In this document: in pieces, positions 52,880-60,670 of the stretch | Layout of the letters: each line of letters starts with the position of its first letter | Position numbering within the stretch: the stretch's first letter is position 1 | Assembly: GCF_032999765.1 (NCBI RefSeq) | Contig: NZ_CP136051.1 | Coordinates: 3,262,417 to 3,326,416, forward strand | Origin: Imperialibacter roseus | Lineage (GTDB): Bacteria; Bacteroidota; Bacteroidia; Cytophagales; Cyclobacteriaceae | Length of the DNA: 64,000 nt | Direction of reading: 5' to 3' | Position numbers and translations under genes: made by a program | The notes under the pieces: model-generated | Told to the model about the DNA's origin: nothing | What the model saw: only the letters and a program-made list of their open reading frames with translations | Database searches by the model: none

Positions 52880-55618
52880 ATGAGTAAAGATTTCTTTGGA
52901 ATAGAGAAAGAGCTGAAAACACCTCTAGGCACACACAAATATTACAATTTGAGGGACTTGAGCAAGAAGGACGCAAGAGTAGCGAAACTGCCCTACTCTA
53001 TCCGTATTTTGCTTGAAAACGCCATCCGTAACTACGACGCTTTTGCTGTCACCGAGCAGCACCTGGAAACGCTTTTGAACTGGAAACAAACCCAGGGCAA
53101 AAAAGAAATTCCTTACACGCCGGCCAGAGTGCTGATGCAGGACTTCACTGGTGTGCCGGCTGTTGTCGACATCGCCTCTATCAGAGCAGAAGTGGCCCGC
53201 AAAGGCAAAGACATCGGGAAAACCAATCCTCTCGTACCAGCTGCCATGGTCATTGACCACTCAGTAATGGTAGAATATTTTGGTACTCAACTGTCGTACG
53301 GCAAGAATGTTGACCTCGAATATTCAAGAAATTCAGAAAGATATAAACTCCTTAAATGGAGTCAGAAAGCCTTCGATAACTTCACGGTTGTCCCTCCAGG
53401 GATGGGCATTTGCCATCAGGTGAACCTGGAATACCTGGCAAGTGGCGTGATAGAAAGAGACGGCTATCTTTTCCCCGACACACTGGTAGGTACCGACTCC
53501 CACACACCAATGGTGAACGGTATTGGCGTACTCGGCTGGGGTGTTGGTGGCATTGAGGCAGAGGCAGCCATGCTGGGCCAGCCAATTTACATGACCCTTC
53601 CCGAAGTAATCGGCTTGAAGATCAGCGGTAAAATGAAAGAAGGCATCACTGCGACAGACCTTGTGCTGACAGTGACTCGCTTGCTTCGTGACTATGGCGT
53701 AGTAGAGAAAATCGTTGAGGTATTCGGCCCAGGTCTTGCCAACCTTACTGTTCCCGACCGGGCTACTATCTCTAATATGTCACCTGAGTTCGGCTGCACG
53801 GATACGCACTGGCCTGTAGACGACCAGACATTGGCGTACCTGACCAGAACCAACAGGCCTGCCAACCATGTGAGCATGGTGGAAGCCTATTGCAAAGAAA
53901 ACATGCTTTGGAGAGATAACTCCGAGCAAATTGAATACACCGACGTAATCGAACTGGATCTCGGTAGCATCGAGCCAACTATCTCTGGCCCGAAACGTCC
54001 TCAGGACAAAATCTTCCTGAAAGAAGCCAAAGAAAAAGTAATTGGTGTATTGAAAGATTCCCACAAGCGGGAGTATGTGACACCTGATGTCAGAACCGGT
54101 GGAAACTGGGCATCTGATGGTGGCTCATTGGCTACTGCTACGCAGACTGGCACAGCATTGCGCTCTGTAACAATGAAATCAGGGTCAATGACCTATGAGC
54201 TGAGCGATGCGTCGGTGGTTGTTGCCGCAATTACCTCATGTACCAACACTTCCAACCCAAGCGTAATGATTGGGGCCGGGCTTGTTGCTCAGAAGGCGGT
54301 AGAAAAAGGTCTGGACGTTAAGCCATGGGTAAAAACCTCTCTGGCTCCCGGCTCAAGGGTTGTGACGGAATACCTGAAAAAGGCGGAGCTACTCCCCTAT
54401 CTGGAAGCCCTTAAGTTCCACGTGGTTGGTTACGGTTGCACCACTTGTATTGGTAACTCAGGCGATATGCCTCCTGCTATCCAAAAGGCTGTGATCGACA
54501 ATGACCTGGTAGTAGCTTCAGTGCTTTCCGGTAACAGAAACTTTGAAGCCCGCATCCACCCGAACATCAAAATGAACTTCCTGGCATCACCCATGCTGGT
54601 TGTTGCATTTGCCATTGCTGGAAGGGTTGACTTTGACATGAACAATGAACCACTGGGGCTTGACCCGAATGGTGAGCCTGTTTTCCTGAAGGACATTTGG
54701 CCGTCTCAGGCGGAGATCAATGAAATGATGGAAAAAGTGGTTACTCCTGAGGACTACAAGAAAACCTACGACACCGTATTTGATGGTGACGAGGCTTGGC
54801 AAAAACTGGATGCCCCTACAGGCAATCTTTACAAATGGGACGAGACGTCGACATATATTCAGGAAGCGCCTTTCTTCAAAAATATTTCAGCAGATGTGCC
54901 TGAGCCAACCAATATCAAAGGTGCCAAGGTGCTGCTTCAACTGGGCGACATGGTGACAACCGATCACATCTCACCTGCTGGCAAATTTCAGCCGGAGCAC
55001 CCCGCTGGCCAATACCTTGTGAAGAATGGTGTTGAGAAGCCTGATTTTAACTCTTACGGCTCACGTCGTGGCAACCACGAGGTGATGATGCGAGGCACTT
55101 TTGCCAACGTAAGGATTAAGAACAAACTGGCCAGCAAAGAAGGTGGATGGACAAAATATCATCCAACCGGCGAGGAAATGTACGTGTTTGATGCCTCCAT
55201 GAAATATCAGGAAGCAGGCACACCATTGGTGGTGATTGGTGGCAAGGAATATGGGTCAGGATCCTCCAGAGACTGGGCTGCAAAAGGAACGACCTTACTT
55301 GGCGTAAAAGCGGTTATCGTGGAGAGCTTTGAGCGGATTCACAGATCGAACCTCGTTGGAATGGGCGTTCTTCCTTTGGTATTTGCTAACGGGCAAACGC
55401 AAGACACCCTCGGGCTGAAAGGAGATGAGTCGTATGACATCCTTGGCCTTGAAAAGGATTTGACCCCTAACAAGGTAGTGGACGTAATAGCAACGAGACC
55501 TGACGGTTCGAAAGTAGAGTTCAAAGCAGAACTAAGACTGGACTCTAACGTCGATATTGCCTATTGGAAAAACGGCGGTATTTTGAACTATGTACTAAGA
55601 AATTTCCTTAAGGATTAA
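52880..55618 (+). CDS. acnA: aconitate hydratase (AcnA/IRP type)
   Basis: 912 residues, the length of AcnA-type aconitases. Cluster ligands: 'ITSCTNTSNPSVM' (about 450-462) and 'GYGCTTCIGNSGD' (about 517-529), the three Cys that bind the 4Fe-4S cluster. Also 'VGTDSHTPMVNGIGVLGWGV' and the C-terminal swivel domain 'GKEYGSGSSRDWAAKG'. It isomerises citrate to isocitrate in the TCA cycle. Preceded by a consensus promoter, followed by a terminator in the gap to the convergent paiB-like gene; single gene. Confidence 0.97.
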   Translation: MSKDFFGIEKELKTPLGTHKYYNLRDLSKKDARVAKLPYSIRILLENAIRNYDAFAVTEQHLETLLNWKQTQGKKEIPYTPARVLMQDFTGVPAVVDIASIRAEVARKGKDIGKTNPLVPAAMVIDHSVMVEYFGTQLSYGKNVDLEYSRNSERYKLLKWSQKAFDNFTVVPPGMGICHQVNLEYLASGVIERDGYLFPDTLVGTDSHTPMVNGIGVLGWGVGGIEAEAAMLGQPIYMTLPEVIGLKISGKMKEGITATDLVLTVTRLLRDYGVVEKIVEVFGPGLANLTVPDRATISNMSPEFGCTDTHWPVDDQTLAYLTRTNRPANHVSMVEAYCKENMLWRDNSEQIEYTDVIELDLGSIEPTISGPKRPQDKIFLKEAKEKVIGVLKDSHKREYVTPDVRTGGNWASDGGSLATATQTGTALRSVTMKSGSMTYELSDASVVVAAITSCTNTSNPSVMIGAGLVAQKAVEKGLDVKPWVKTSLAPGSRVVTEYLKKAELLPYLEALKFHVVGYGCTTCIGNSGDMPPAIQKAVIDNDLVVASVLSGNRNFEARIHPNIKMNFLASPMLVVAFAIAGRVDFDMNNEPLGLDPNGEPVFLKDIWPSQAEINEMMEKVVTPEDYKKTYDTVFDGDEAWQKLDAPTGNLYKWDETSTYIQEAPFFKNISADVPEPTNIKGAKVLLQLGDMVTTDHISPAGKFQPEHPAGQYLVKNGVEKPDFNSYGSRRGNHEVMMRGTFANVRIKNKLASKEGGWTKYHPTGEEMYVFDASMKYQEAGTPLVVIGGKEYGSGSSRDWAAKGTTLLGVKAVIVESFERIHRSNLVGMGVLPLVFANGQTQDTLGLKGDESYDILGLEKDLTPNKVVDVIATRPDGSKVEFKAELRLDSNVDIAYWKNGGILNYVLRNFLKD

Positions 55619-55651
55619 GGATTACGAATTTCAACATTAGTTTTAGCATGA

Positions 55652-55676
55652 AGCCGGGCTTATAGTCCGGCTTTTT
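55652..55676 (+). terminator. terminator of aconitase gene, overlapping the stop of the PaiB-like gene
   Basis: AGCCGGGC-TTATA-GTCCGGCT (one G-U pair) followed by TTTTTGTTTT. The loop contains the stop codon of the convergent gene (55662-55660). Confidence 0.8.
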
Positions 55677-56298
55677 GTTTTGGTGTCGGGCGGTTTTCCT
55701 CCATCAACCTGGCCAACTCATGGTCGTGAGGATTTGTGCTTTTTTTGAGTTGCTCAATGATATTCGCATGATCCCTCTCATTCCTGTTTTGGCTCAGCTT
55801 GTAGGCAGCTTCCACGTTCTCTATTTTTATCCTGAAGCCTTTGATGCCTCGCAACTCCTTGTCCCGGTAGTCGGCAGTCATATCCTCATATTTTCGTCCT
55901 CCGGGGATGTTCGATTCGTAGCTGTCCATCAGCTCCTTCACATGCGCCTCCAACTCCGGCCCGGAAAGCAGTGCGGCTGATCCGTAAATATGAACGGCCT
56001 GGTAGTTCCAGGTGGGAACATTCTGCTTTTCATACCAGGACGGCGAAATATATCCATGGCTGCCCTGAAAAATGACTAACACCTGATCTACCTCTTCCAG
56101 CACTGAACCCAGTTCATTGGCGATGGAAATGTGTCCTAGTAGAAAATAACTACCCTCTCTTTCCTCCAGCCAAAATGGTATGTGACTTGCTAGTGGTATA
56201 TTTGATTGGCTTGCTACGAGAATCCCGAATGGGTTCGATTTGATGAAGTCCAAGACTTTATCAGCATCAGTCATTTGAAAATAAGGAGCTACATACAT
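55660..56298 (-). CDS. PaiB-like FMN-binding protein
   Basis: 212 residues from ATG 56298. The frame runs open to 56442, but the extra 48 residues overlap the divergent DUF2784 gene, and the family starts at 'MYVAPYFQMTDADKVLDFI'. Conserved 'NPFGILVASQSNIPLASHIPF' and 'FQGSHGYISPSWYEKQNVPTWNYQAVHIYG', the flavin-binding split-barrel of the PaiB/FMN-binding negative regulator family. The C-terminus 'NPHDHELARLMEENRP' is also family-like. B. subtilis PaiB is linked to polyamine and sporulation gene control; the function here is unknown. Confidence 0.87.
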   Translation of the reverse strand: MYVAPYFQMTDADKVLDFIKSNPFGILVASQSNIPLASHIPFWLEEREGSYFLLGHISIANELGSVLEEVDQVLVIFQGSHGYISPSWYEKQNVPTWNYQAVHIYGSAALLSGPELEAHVKELMDSYESNIPGGRKYEDMTADYRDKELRGIKGFRIKIENVEAAYKLSQNRNERDHANIIEQLKKSTNPHDHELARLMEENRPTPKQKAGL

Positions 56299-56333
56299 AT
56301 CGCATACTTGATTAATGATGCAAACTAATACGT

Positions 56334-56726
56334 ATGTTACAATTTCTTGACTATTTCTTAACAGGATTTCACACCGCTTTTGTGCTGTTTGTGCTGTTTG
56401 GTTGGATACCTGAAGCAACACGGAAAGCTCATTTGATAGCATTAGCCCTCACTATTGCGGCCTGGTTATTTCTCGGCATTTGGTATGGCCTCGGCTATTG
56501 CCCCCTTACCGACTGGCACTGGGACATTAAAAAAGAGCTCGGCGAAAAGCACTTACCCAACTCGTTCACTAAGTACATTTTCGATCAAGCAACCGGGTTA
56601 AATGCAAACAAACGCATTGTTGACATATTTACTGCCGCCGGACTTATGTTTGGAATCGTTATGGCCGGGGTTAAGTTTTTCCAAAAACGAAAGGTCGAAC
56701 GTTTGAAACAAAAAAGGGAAGGCTAA
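56334..56726 (+). CDS. DUF2784 membrane protein
   Basis: 130 residues, three membrane helices (about 8-25, 32-52 and 95-115). It includes the family pattern 'GLGYCPLTDWHWDIKKELGE', with the Cys-Pro-Leu-Thr-x-x-x-W signature. Function unknown. The ATG is 35 nt from the divergent paiB-like start. The last codons and stop form part of a terminator hairpin for the convergent DUF3078 gene. Confidence 0.82.
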   Translation: MLQFLDYFLTGFHTAFVLFVLFGWIPEATRKAHLIALALTIAAWLFLGIWYGLGYCPLTDWHWDIKKELGEKHLPNSFTKYIFDQATGLNANKRIVDIFTAAGLMFGIVMAGVKFFQKRKVERLKQKREG

Positions 56727-56741
56727 CGCCTTCCCAAAAAA
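56716..56741 (-). terminator. terminator of the DUF3078 gene, overlapping the DUF2784 stop
   Basis: On the minus strand GGGAAGGC-GTTA-GCCTTCCC is followed by TTTTTTG. Its loop contains the DUF2784 TAA stop (56724-56726). Confidence 0.75.
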
Positions 56742-56807
56742 ATTCTTTACCCAGCTAAAAAAGTATGGAGTAAATGTAATTAATTCTTTCCTAAATGCAA
56801 AAAGCTT

Positions 56808-57770
56808 CTACTTTTTCAACTTGTCTCCCATCTTCACAGTTAGCCCAATCCCGAAAAGCTGTTTGAATTGCACCCTTGGCCCAGCCCCTGTTTGCACACC
56901 CGCCTCGTCGAATTGAGCAATTTTTATATCATCATCATAAATCAGCTGAGTAATAAAGCTTGTGCTTAGCCACTCGTTTACCTTCAGTATGATGATATTT
57001 TCCCAGTTCACATCGATGTTTTGAGGGTTGTTCAAGTAGTTGGAAAACATTTCCAGCCTCGATTCGACGTTAACATTGGAAACAACCTCTTTTTTGTAGT
57101 TCACTTTCAAAAAACTACCAAGTTCAGCTCTCGCCTTCTTCCCAGGGGTTAAAACAGTGACACCATCAGTATCAAAAACAGCTCCTTCTACACCAAAGGC
57201 ACCTGCATTGGCCAATCTATCATCGTTTACAAAGGTGAACTTGCCAGTAACAGGTGCGAAATTGACCGAGAAACTGGGATTCACCTTAATATCAACACCA
57301 GTAGCCACCAAAGCGTAGCCTGGAGCCATAAACTTCGAAATATACTCTTCATCTCCAGGGGCGGAAAATCCCGGCGCAAATTGAGTTCTAAAATCAATCA
57401 ATGAAGAGAAGTACAGCCTGCCGTCTTTTGCCTGCGACATCTTTCTACCAAACTTACTGACAATGTTTATCTTGTCGTTTGTCTTTTGAAAATCGGCATC
57501 TCCTTGTTTAATAAGACCGTAGCCCAACTCGAGGTAGTTCTCCCAGGAGTTCCTGTCCTTGGCATAATTGGCGAATGTGGTCATATAGCCGCCAAGTGAT
57601 ATAGAATTCTGACCACCAGCAGCCCAGTTAGTAAGGCTTACCTGGGTAAAAGAAGCGGTTCCAAGGAACCCTTTCCTCCAGTAAGTAGTGTCGGCTGGTG
57701 TTGCGTCCTGCGCAATAGTCGATCCCAGAACCGCAAAAAACAATAACATTAGAATTAGACTTTTCTTCAT
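56808..57770 (-). CDS. DUF3078 secreted beta-barrel-like protein
   Basis: 320 residues with a signal peptide (MKKSLILMLLFFAVLGSTIAQ). It starts 'DTTYWRKGFLGTASFTQVSLTNWAAGGQNSI'-like, the DUF3078 signature 'WAAGGQNS' with a beta-strand pattern throughout. It ends with alternating residues and a Lys-rich tail (MGDKLKK). DUF3078 proteins are Bacteroidota-specific and predicted in the outer membrane; function unknown. It lies 78 nt downstream of the acyl-CoA ligase gene and shares its orientation. Confidence 0.87.
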   Translation of the reverse strand: MKKSLILMLLFFAVLGSTIAQDATPADTTYWRKGFLGTASFTQVSLTNWAAGGQNSISLGGYMTTFANYAKDRNSWENYLELGYGLIKQGDADFQKTNDKINIVSKFGRKMSQAKDGRLYFSSLIDFRTQFAPGFSAPGDEEYISKFMAPGYALVATGVDIKVNPSFSVNFAPVTGKFTFVNDDRLANAGAFGVEGAVFDTDGVTVLTPGKKARAELGSFLKVNYKKEVVSNVNVESRLEMFSNYLNNPQNIDVNWENIIILKVNEWLSTSFITQLIYDDDIKIAQFDEAGVQTGAGPRVQFKQLFGIGLTVKMGDKLKK

Positions 57771-57848
57771 AACAAATTTTTAATAGCGTTTAACAGTTGA
57801 TCCAAAAACATTCCAAAGCCTGATCGAAAAGTCACAAATATCTGGCTT

Positions 57849-59537
57849 TCAATTATAAGAATTAACCTTCGCATCATTTTCCTTCAAAATTCGCCGCAGA
57901 ATCTTACCAACATTAGATTTGGGAAGTTCTTTCACAAACTCTACATGCTTCGGTACTTTGTAGCGTGTCAGGCCCTCCCTGCAAAAGCTTATGAGCTCTT
58001 CTTCAGTAAGACTTTGATCCTTTTTTACTACAAAGACTTTTACAGCCTCGTTCGATTTTGGATCGGGCACCCCAATAGCACCTACCTCAAGAACCTTCGG
58101 GTGGCTGGCTACTGTGTCTTCAACTTCATTCGGATAGACATTGAAGCCAGAAACGAGAATCATTTCTTTCTTCCGATCAACAATTTTCACAAAACCATCC
58201 TTGTCGATAATCCCTATGTCGCCGGTTTTGAACCAACCATCAACAAACACTTTCGCCGTTTCGTCGGGTCTCTCCCAATAGCCACTCATTACTTGTGGGC
58301 CCTTTGCACATATTTCTCCAGGCTGACCAACAGGCACCTCTTTTCCATCGTCGTCCAGCAGCACTATTTGCGTACTTGGAACTGGCAAGCCTATAAACCC
58401 ATTTCTATGAGTGCCATCAAGTGGGTTGCAAGCAAGTACCGGCGAGGTTTCGCTCAATCCATATCCTTCTACCAGAGGGCACCCGGTCACTTCCCTCCAT
58501 CTTTCAGCCACTGCCTTTTGCACGGCCATGCCACCGCCAATCGCTCCCTTAAGTTTACTAAAGTCCAGCGTTTTGAAACTCTCCTGATTAAGCAAGCCGT
58601 TGAACAGCGTATTAACGCCAGTAATAATGCTAAACGGGTTCTTTTTCATGTCGGCACAAAAAGCTTTCATGTCTCTCGGGTTTGTTATGAGCACATTTTT
58701 TGCTCCCACATGAAACATCAGCAGGCCATTCACCGCCAAGGCGAAAATATGATAAAGCGGTAGTGCGGTGATGACCACCACCTCCTCGCCTTCCACGAAA
58801 ATCGGCTGAAACCACTGCGTCGTCTGCAAGGTATGCGCAACCATGTTACGATGCGACAATGTGGCTCCCTTGGACACACCTGTGGTACCTCCTGTGTATT
58901 GCAGAAACGCCACGTCTTCTCCCCTGATCTCCGGCTTATCAAATTGAAGACTGGCACCTTCCTTCATAGCTTGTTTTAAACTGATGGCTCCGGGGATACT
59001 AAAGGACGGCACCATCTTCTTTATACGCTTCACTACGAAGTTTACGATGGGCCCTTTTATACCCTTTAAGAAGTCACCCAACTCAGTAACAATGACATGC
59101 TTTATATCGGTGTTGGCTATTATTTTTTCGAGGTTAAACGCAAAATTGGCAACAATCACAATGGCCTTGGCGCCCGAGTCCTTGAATTGGTGTTCCATTT
59201 CCTTGTGTGTATACAACGGATTGGTGTTAACCACCACAAGCCCAGCCTTGATGGCTCCAAACATGACGATGGGGTACTGCAGGCAGTTTGGCATTTGGAT
59301 GGCTATGCGGTCTCCTTTTTTCAGACCCAATTTTTTCTGCAGATAGGCAGCAAACTGTGTCGACTTCTCATCCACCTCCCTGTAGGTAAAGCCTTTGTCC
59401 ATGTTGAGAAACGCAGTCTGATCTGCATATTTCTTCATGGCCTCTCCGAGCAGTTCAATCAATGATGTATACTCATCGGGGTTAATTTCTTTGGCAACAC
59501 CAGCGGGGTAGTGTTTTAACCAGGGATAATCTTTCAT
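57849..59537 (-). CDS. long-chain fatty acid-CoA ligase (FadD-like)
   Basis: 562 residues, adenylate-forming enzyme. P-loop 'YTGGTTGVSKGATLSH' (about 213-228), 'GYGLSETSPVLACNP' (about 356-370), 'GWFKTGDIGIIDKDGFVKIVDRKKEMILVSGFNVYP' pattern, split here as 'FKTGDIGIIDKDG' and 'DRKKEMILVSGFNVYP', and the C-terminal catalytic Lys in 'KSNVGKILRRILK'. The length is that of E. coli FadD (561). It activates fatty acids for beta-oxidation or lipid synthesis in the cytoplasm, at the membrane. Confidence 0.95.
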   Translation of the reverse strand: MKDYPWLKHYPAGVAKEINPDEYTSLIELLGEAMKKYADQTAFLNMDKGFTYREVDEKSTQFAAYLQKKLGLKKGDRIAIQMPNCLQYPIVMFGAIKAGLVVVNTNPLYTHKEMEHQFKDSGAKAIVIVANFAFNLEKIIANTDIKHVIVTELGDFLKGIKGPIVNFVVKRIKKMVPSFSIPGAISLKQAMKEGASLQFDKPEIRGEDVAFLQYTGGTTGVSKGATLSHRNMVAHTLQTTQWFQPIFVEGEEVVVITALPLYHIFALAVNGLLMFHVGAKNVLITNPRDMKAFCADMKKNPFSIITGVNTLFNGLLNQESFKTLDFSKLKGAIGGGMAVQKAVAERWREVTGCPLVEGYGLSETSPVLACNPLDGTHRNGFIGLPVPSTQIVLLDDDGKEVPVGQPGEICAKGPQVMSGYWERPDETAKVFVDGWFKTGDIGIIDKDGFVKIVDRKKEMILVSGFNVYPNEVEDTVASHPKVLEVGAIGVPDPKSNEAVKVFVVKKDQSLTEEELISFCREGLTRYKVPKHVEFVKELPKSNVGKILRRILKENDAKVNSYN

Positions 59538-59681
59538 AGTTCTGATATCGTTTAAGTAGAGCTGCCAATATGACTATCGCTAAGGCATATTGTTTATTCA
59601 TCCGATATAAGCTATTAACGGCAAAAAATCAAATGATTAAGTCTTGTTGCGAGACGCCTGCGGTGTGAAAGTCAATAAATG

Positions 59682-59721
59682 AAAATAAAAAAAACCGGTA
59701 GAACGAAATTCATACCGGTTT
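59682..59721 (-). terminator. terminator of the tRNA-like gene
   Basis: On the minus strand AAACCGGTA and TACCGGTTT pair around a 12-nt loop, followed by TTTTTTATTTTC. It lies 30 nt past the tRNA-like 3' end and shows it is a separate transcription unit. Confidence 0.85.
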
Positions 59722-59750
59722 CCAAATAAACAACATTAACCCAAAAATGA

Positions 59751-59875
59751 TGGCTGTAGGAGAAGGATTCGAACCTCCACGGAGCAGTTAGGTCCACACG
59801 AGCTCTATGTGGACTTTATTCCTTATCCCCACCCCCGAGACAGGAGGGCATGGCTGCCAATTTCATCACCCTACA
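59751..59875 (-). tRNA. class-II tRNA-like gene with oversized variable region and GUC in the anticodon loop
   Basis: Cloverleaf on the minus strand: acceptor TGTAGGG/TCCTACA (one G-U pair), discriminator G and encoded CCA; D arm with 3-bp stem ATG/CAT and GG in the loop; anticodon stem CCCTC/GGGGG with loop CTGTCTC (GTC at 34-36); T arm GGAGG-TTCGAAT-CCTTC. Between the anticodon and T arms lie about 50 nt instead of the usual 4 to 20. These form GGGG/CTCC, then a nested hairpin GTCCACA/TGTGGAC. A D arm of class-II type with a GUC triplet does not fit any standard isoacceptor, so decoding is doubtful. Confidence 0.7.
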
Positions 59876-59884
59876 TTGTGATAT

Positions 59885-59910
59885 GCAAGTCAATTCATCT
59901 AATTGACTGC
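59885..59910. repeat. inverted repeat immediately upstream of the tRNA-like gene
   Basis: GCAAGTCAATT-CATCT-AATTGACTGC, a 10-bp inverted repeat with one bulged base, ending 10 nt before the 5' end of the tRNA-like gene. It may overlap its promoter, as an operator or a 5' extension of the precursor. Confidence 0.45.
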
Positions 59911-59956
59911 AACAAAATTAACAAGAGTTTGATTTTATTAAAATATTTTTAATAAA

Positions 59957-59988
59957 TTTGATAAAAAAATGTACAACACATAATTTCG
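59957..59988 (+). promoter_or_regulatory. promoter of the Lrp/AsnC gene
   Basis: TTTG (59957-59960), 20 nt, TAATTTCG (59981-59988). It differs from TAnnTTTG at one position. Leader about 35 nt before ATG 60030. Confidence 0.45.
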
Positions 59989-60029
59989 AACCTCTCATAA
60001 TAGTAGATTATTAAATCAGGGTAGTTAAA

Positions 60030-60491
60030 ATGAGTAAAAATTACGAAATTGATAATGTAGACTTGAAGATTCTGAACCTATTGATGGAAGATGCCAAGAT
60101 TCCATACACTGAAATTGCCAAAAAGGTGTTCGTTTCGGGGGGTACAGTTCACGTGAGAATGAAAAAACTTGAAGAAATGGGCGTCGTTCAGGGCACCACT
60201 CTCAAGTTAGACTATTCCAAACTCGGGTACGATATTACGTGCTTTATCGGTATTTACCTGCAAAAAAGCTCTCTATATGATGAGGTCGTTGAGCGCTTGA
60301 GAGAAATTCCCGAAATTGTAACCGTCAACTACACCACCGGTAACTATAGTATCTTCGTCAAGCTTCACTGCAGAGACACCAAACATCTGAGAGAAGTGCT
60401 TCATGACAAGATTCAAAAGGTGGAAGGAATTGAAAGGACGGAAACCCTGATTAGTCTCGAAGAAAGCCTGAGCCGTCATATCAGTTTTTAG
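60030..60491 (+). CDS. Lrp/AsnC family transcriptional regulator
   Basis: 153 residues. N-terminal winged helix-turn-helix (about 8-60): 'LKILNLLMEDAKIPYTEIAK' and 'GTVHVRMKKLEEMGVVQG'. C-terminal RAM ligand-binding domain (about 70-145): 'ITCFIGIYLQKSSLYDEVVE', 'TGNYSIFVKLHCRDTKHL' and 'GIERTETLISLEESLSR'. It binds DNA as an oligomer and senses amino acids or similar effectors. It is followed by a 50-nt palindromic terminator. Divergent from the tRNA-like gene. Confidence 0.93.
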   Translation: MSKNYEIDNVDLKILNLLMEDAKIPYTEIAKKVFVSGGTVHVRMKKLEEMGVVQGTTLKLDYSKLGYDITCFIGIYLQKSSLYDEVVERLREIPEIVTVNYTTGNYSIFVKLHCRDTKHLREVLHDKIQKVEGIERTETLISLEESLSRHISF

Positions 60492-60514
60492 TACCTATTT
60501 CAGAAACTATTTAG

Positions 60515-60571
60515 CCCGATAAAGGTTTTACTATGAGTGCCATAGTTTTAAAACCTTTATCGGGTTTAATT
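60515..60571. terminator. long palindromic terminator after the Lrp gene
   Basis: A 16-bp perfect stem CCCGATAAAGGTTTTA / TAAAACCTTTATCGGG, with an inner pair CTATG/CATAG in the loop (60531-60545) and TTTAATTT after it. Long stem and symmetric sequence; likely to work on both strands. Confidence 0.75.
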
Positions 60572-60609
60572 TTCATGCCCCTTTTGCGAAAAAAATGACT
60601 CCTCAAGTC

Positions 60610-60638
60610 TTGGGGTAGTAATTTATGTTGTACATTTG
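60610..60638 (+). promoter_or_regulatory. promoter of the suf operon
   Basis: TTG (60610-60612), 18 nt, TACATTTG (60631-60638). Exact -7 match; leader about 27 nt to the sufB ATG. Confidence 0.5.
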
Positions 60639-60670
60639 CTTTAATTATAATCAGTCTAAATAAGTAGAGG

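Larger units (their letters stand above)
59538..60029. other. intergenic region with tRNA-like gene
   Basis: About 490 nt between divergent genes. It holds a tRNA-like gene (59751-59875), its terminator, an inverted repeat just upstream of the tRNA-like gene, and the promoter of the Lrp gene. The part 59538-59680 shows nothing recognisable beyond the fadD-like leader. Confidence 0.7.

Noticed and set aside
56299-56442. N-terminal extension of the PaiB-like protein
   Set aside because: It overlaps the start of the divergent DUF2784 gene and has no similarity to the family N-terminus.
59751-59875. reading the tRNA-like gene as a normal tRNA-Asp(GTC)
   Set aside because: The D arm and long variable region are class II, and base 37 is a pyrimidine; tRNA-Asp is class I with a short variable loop.
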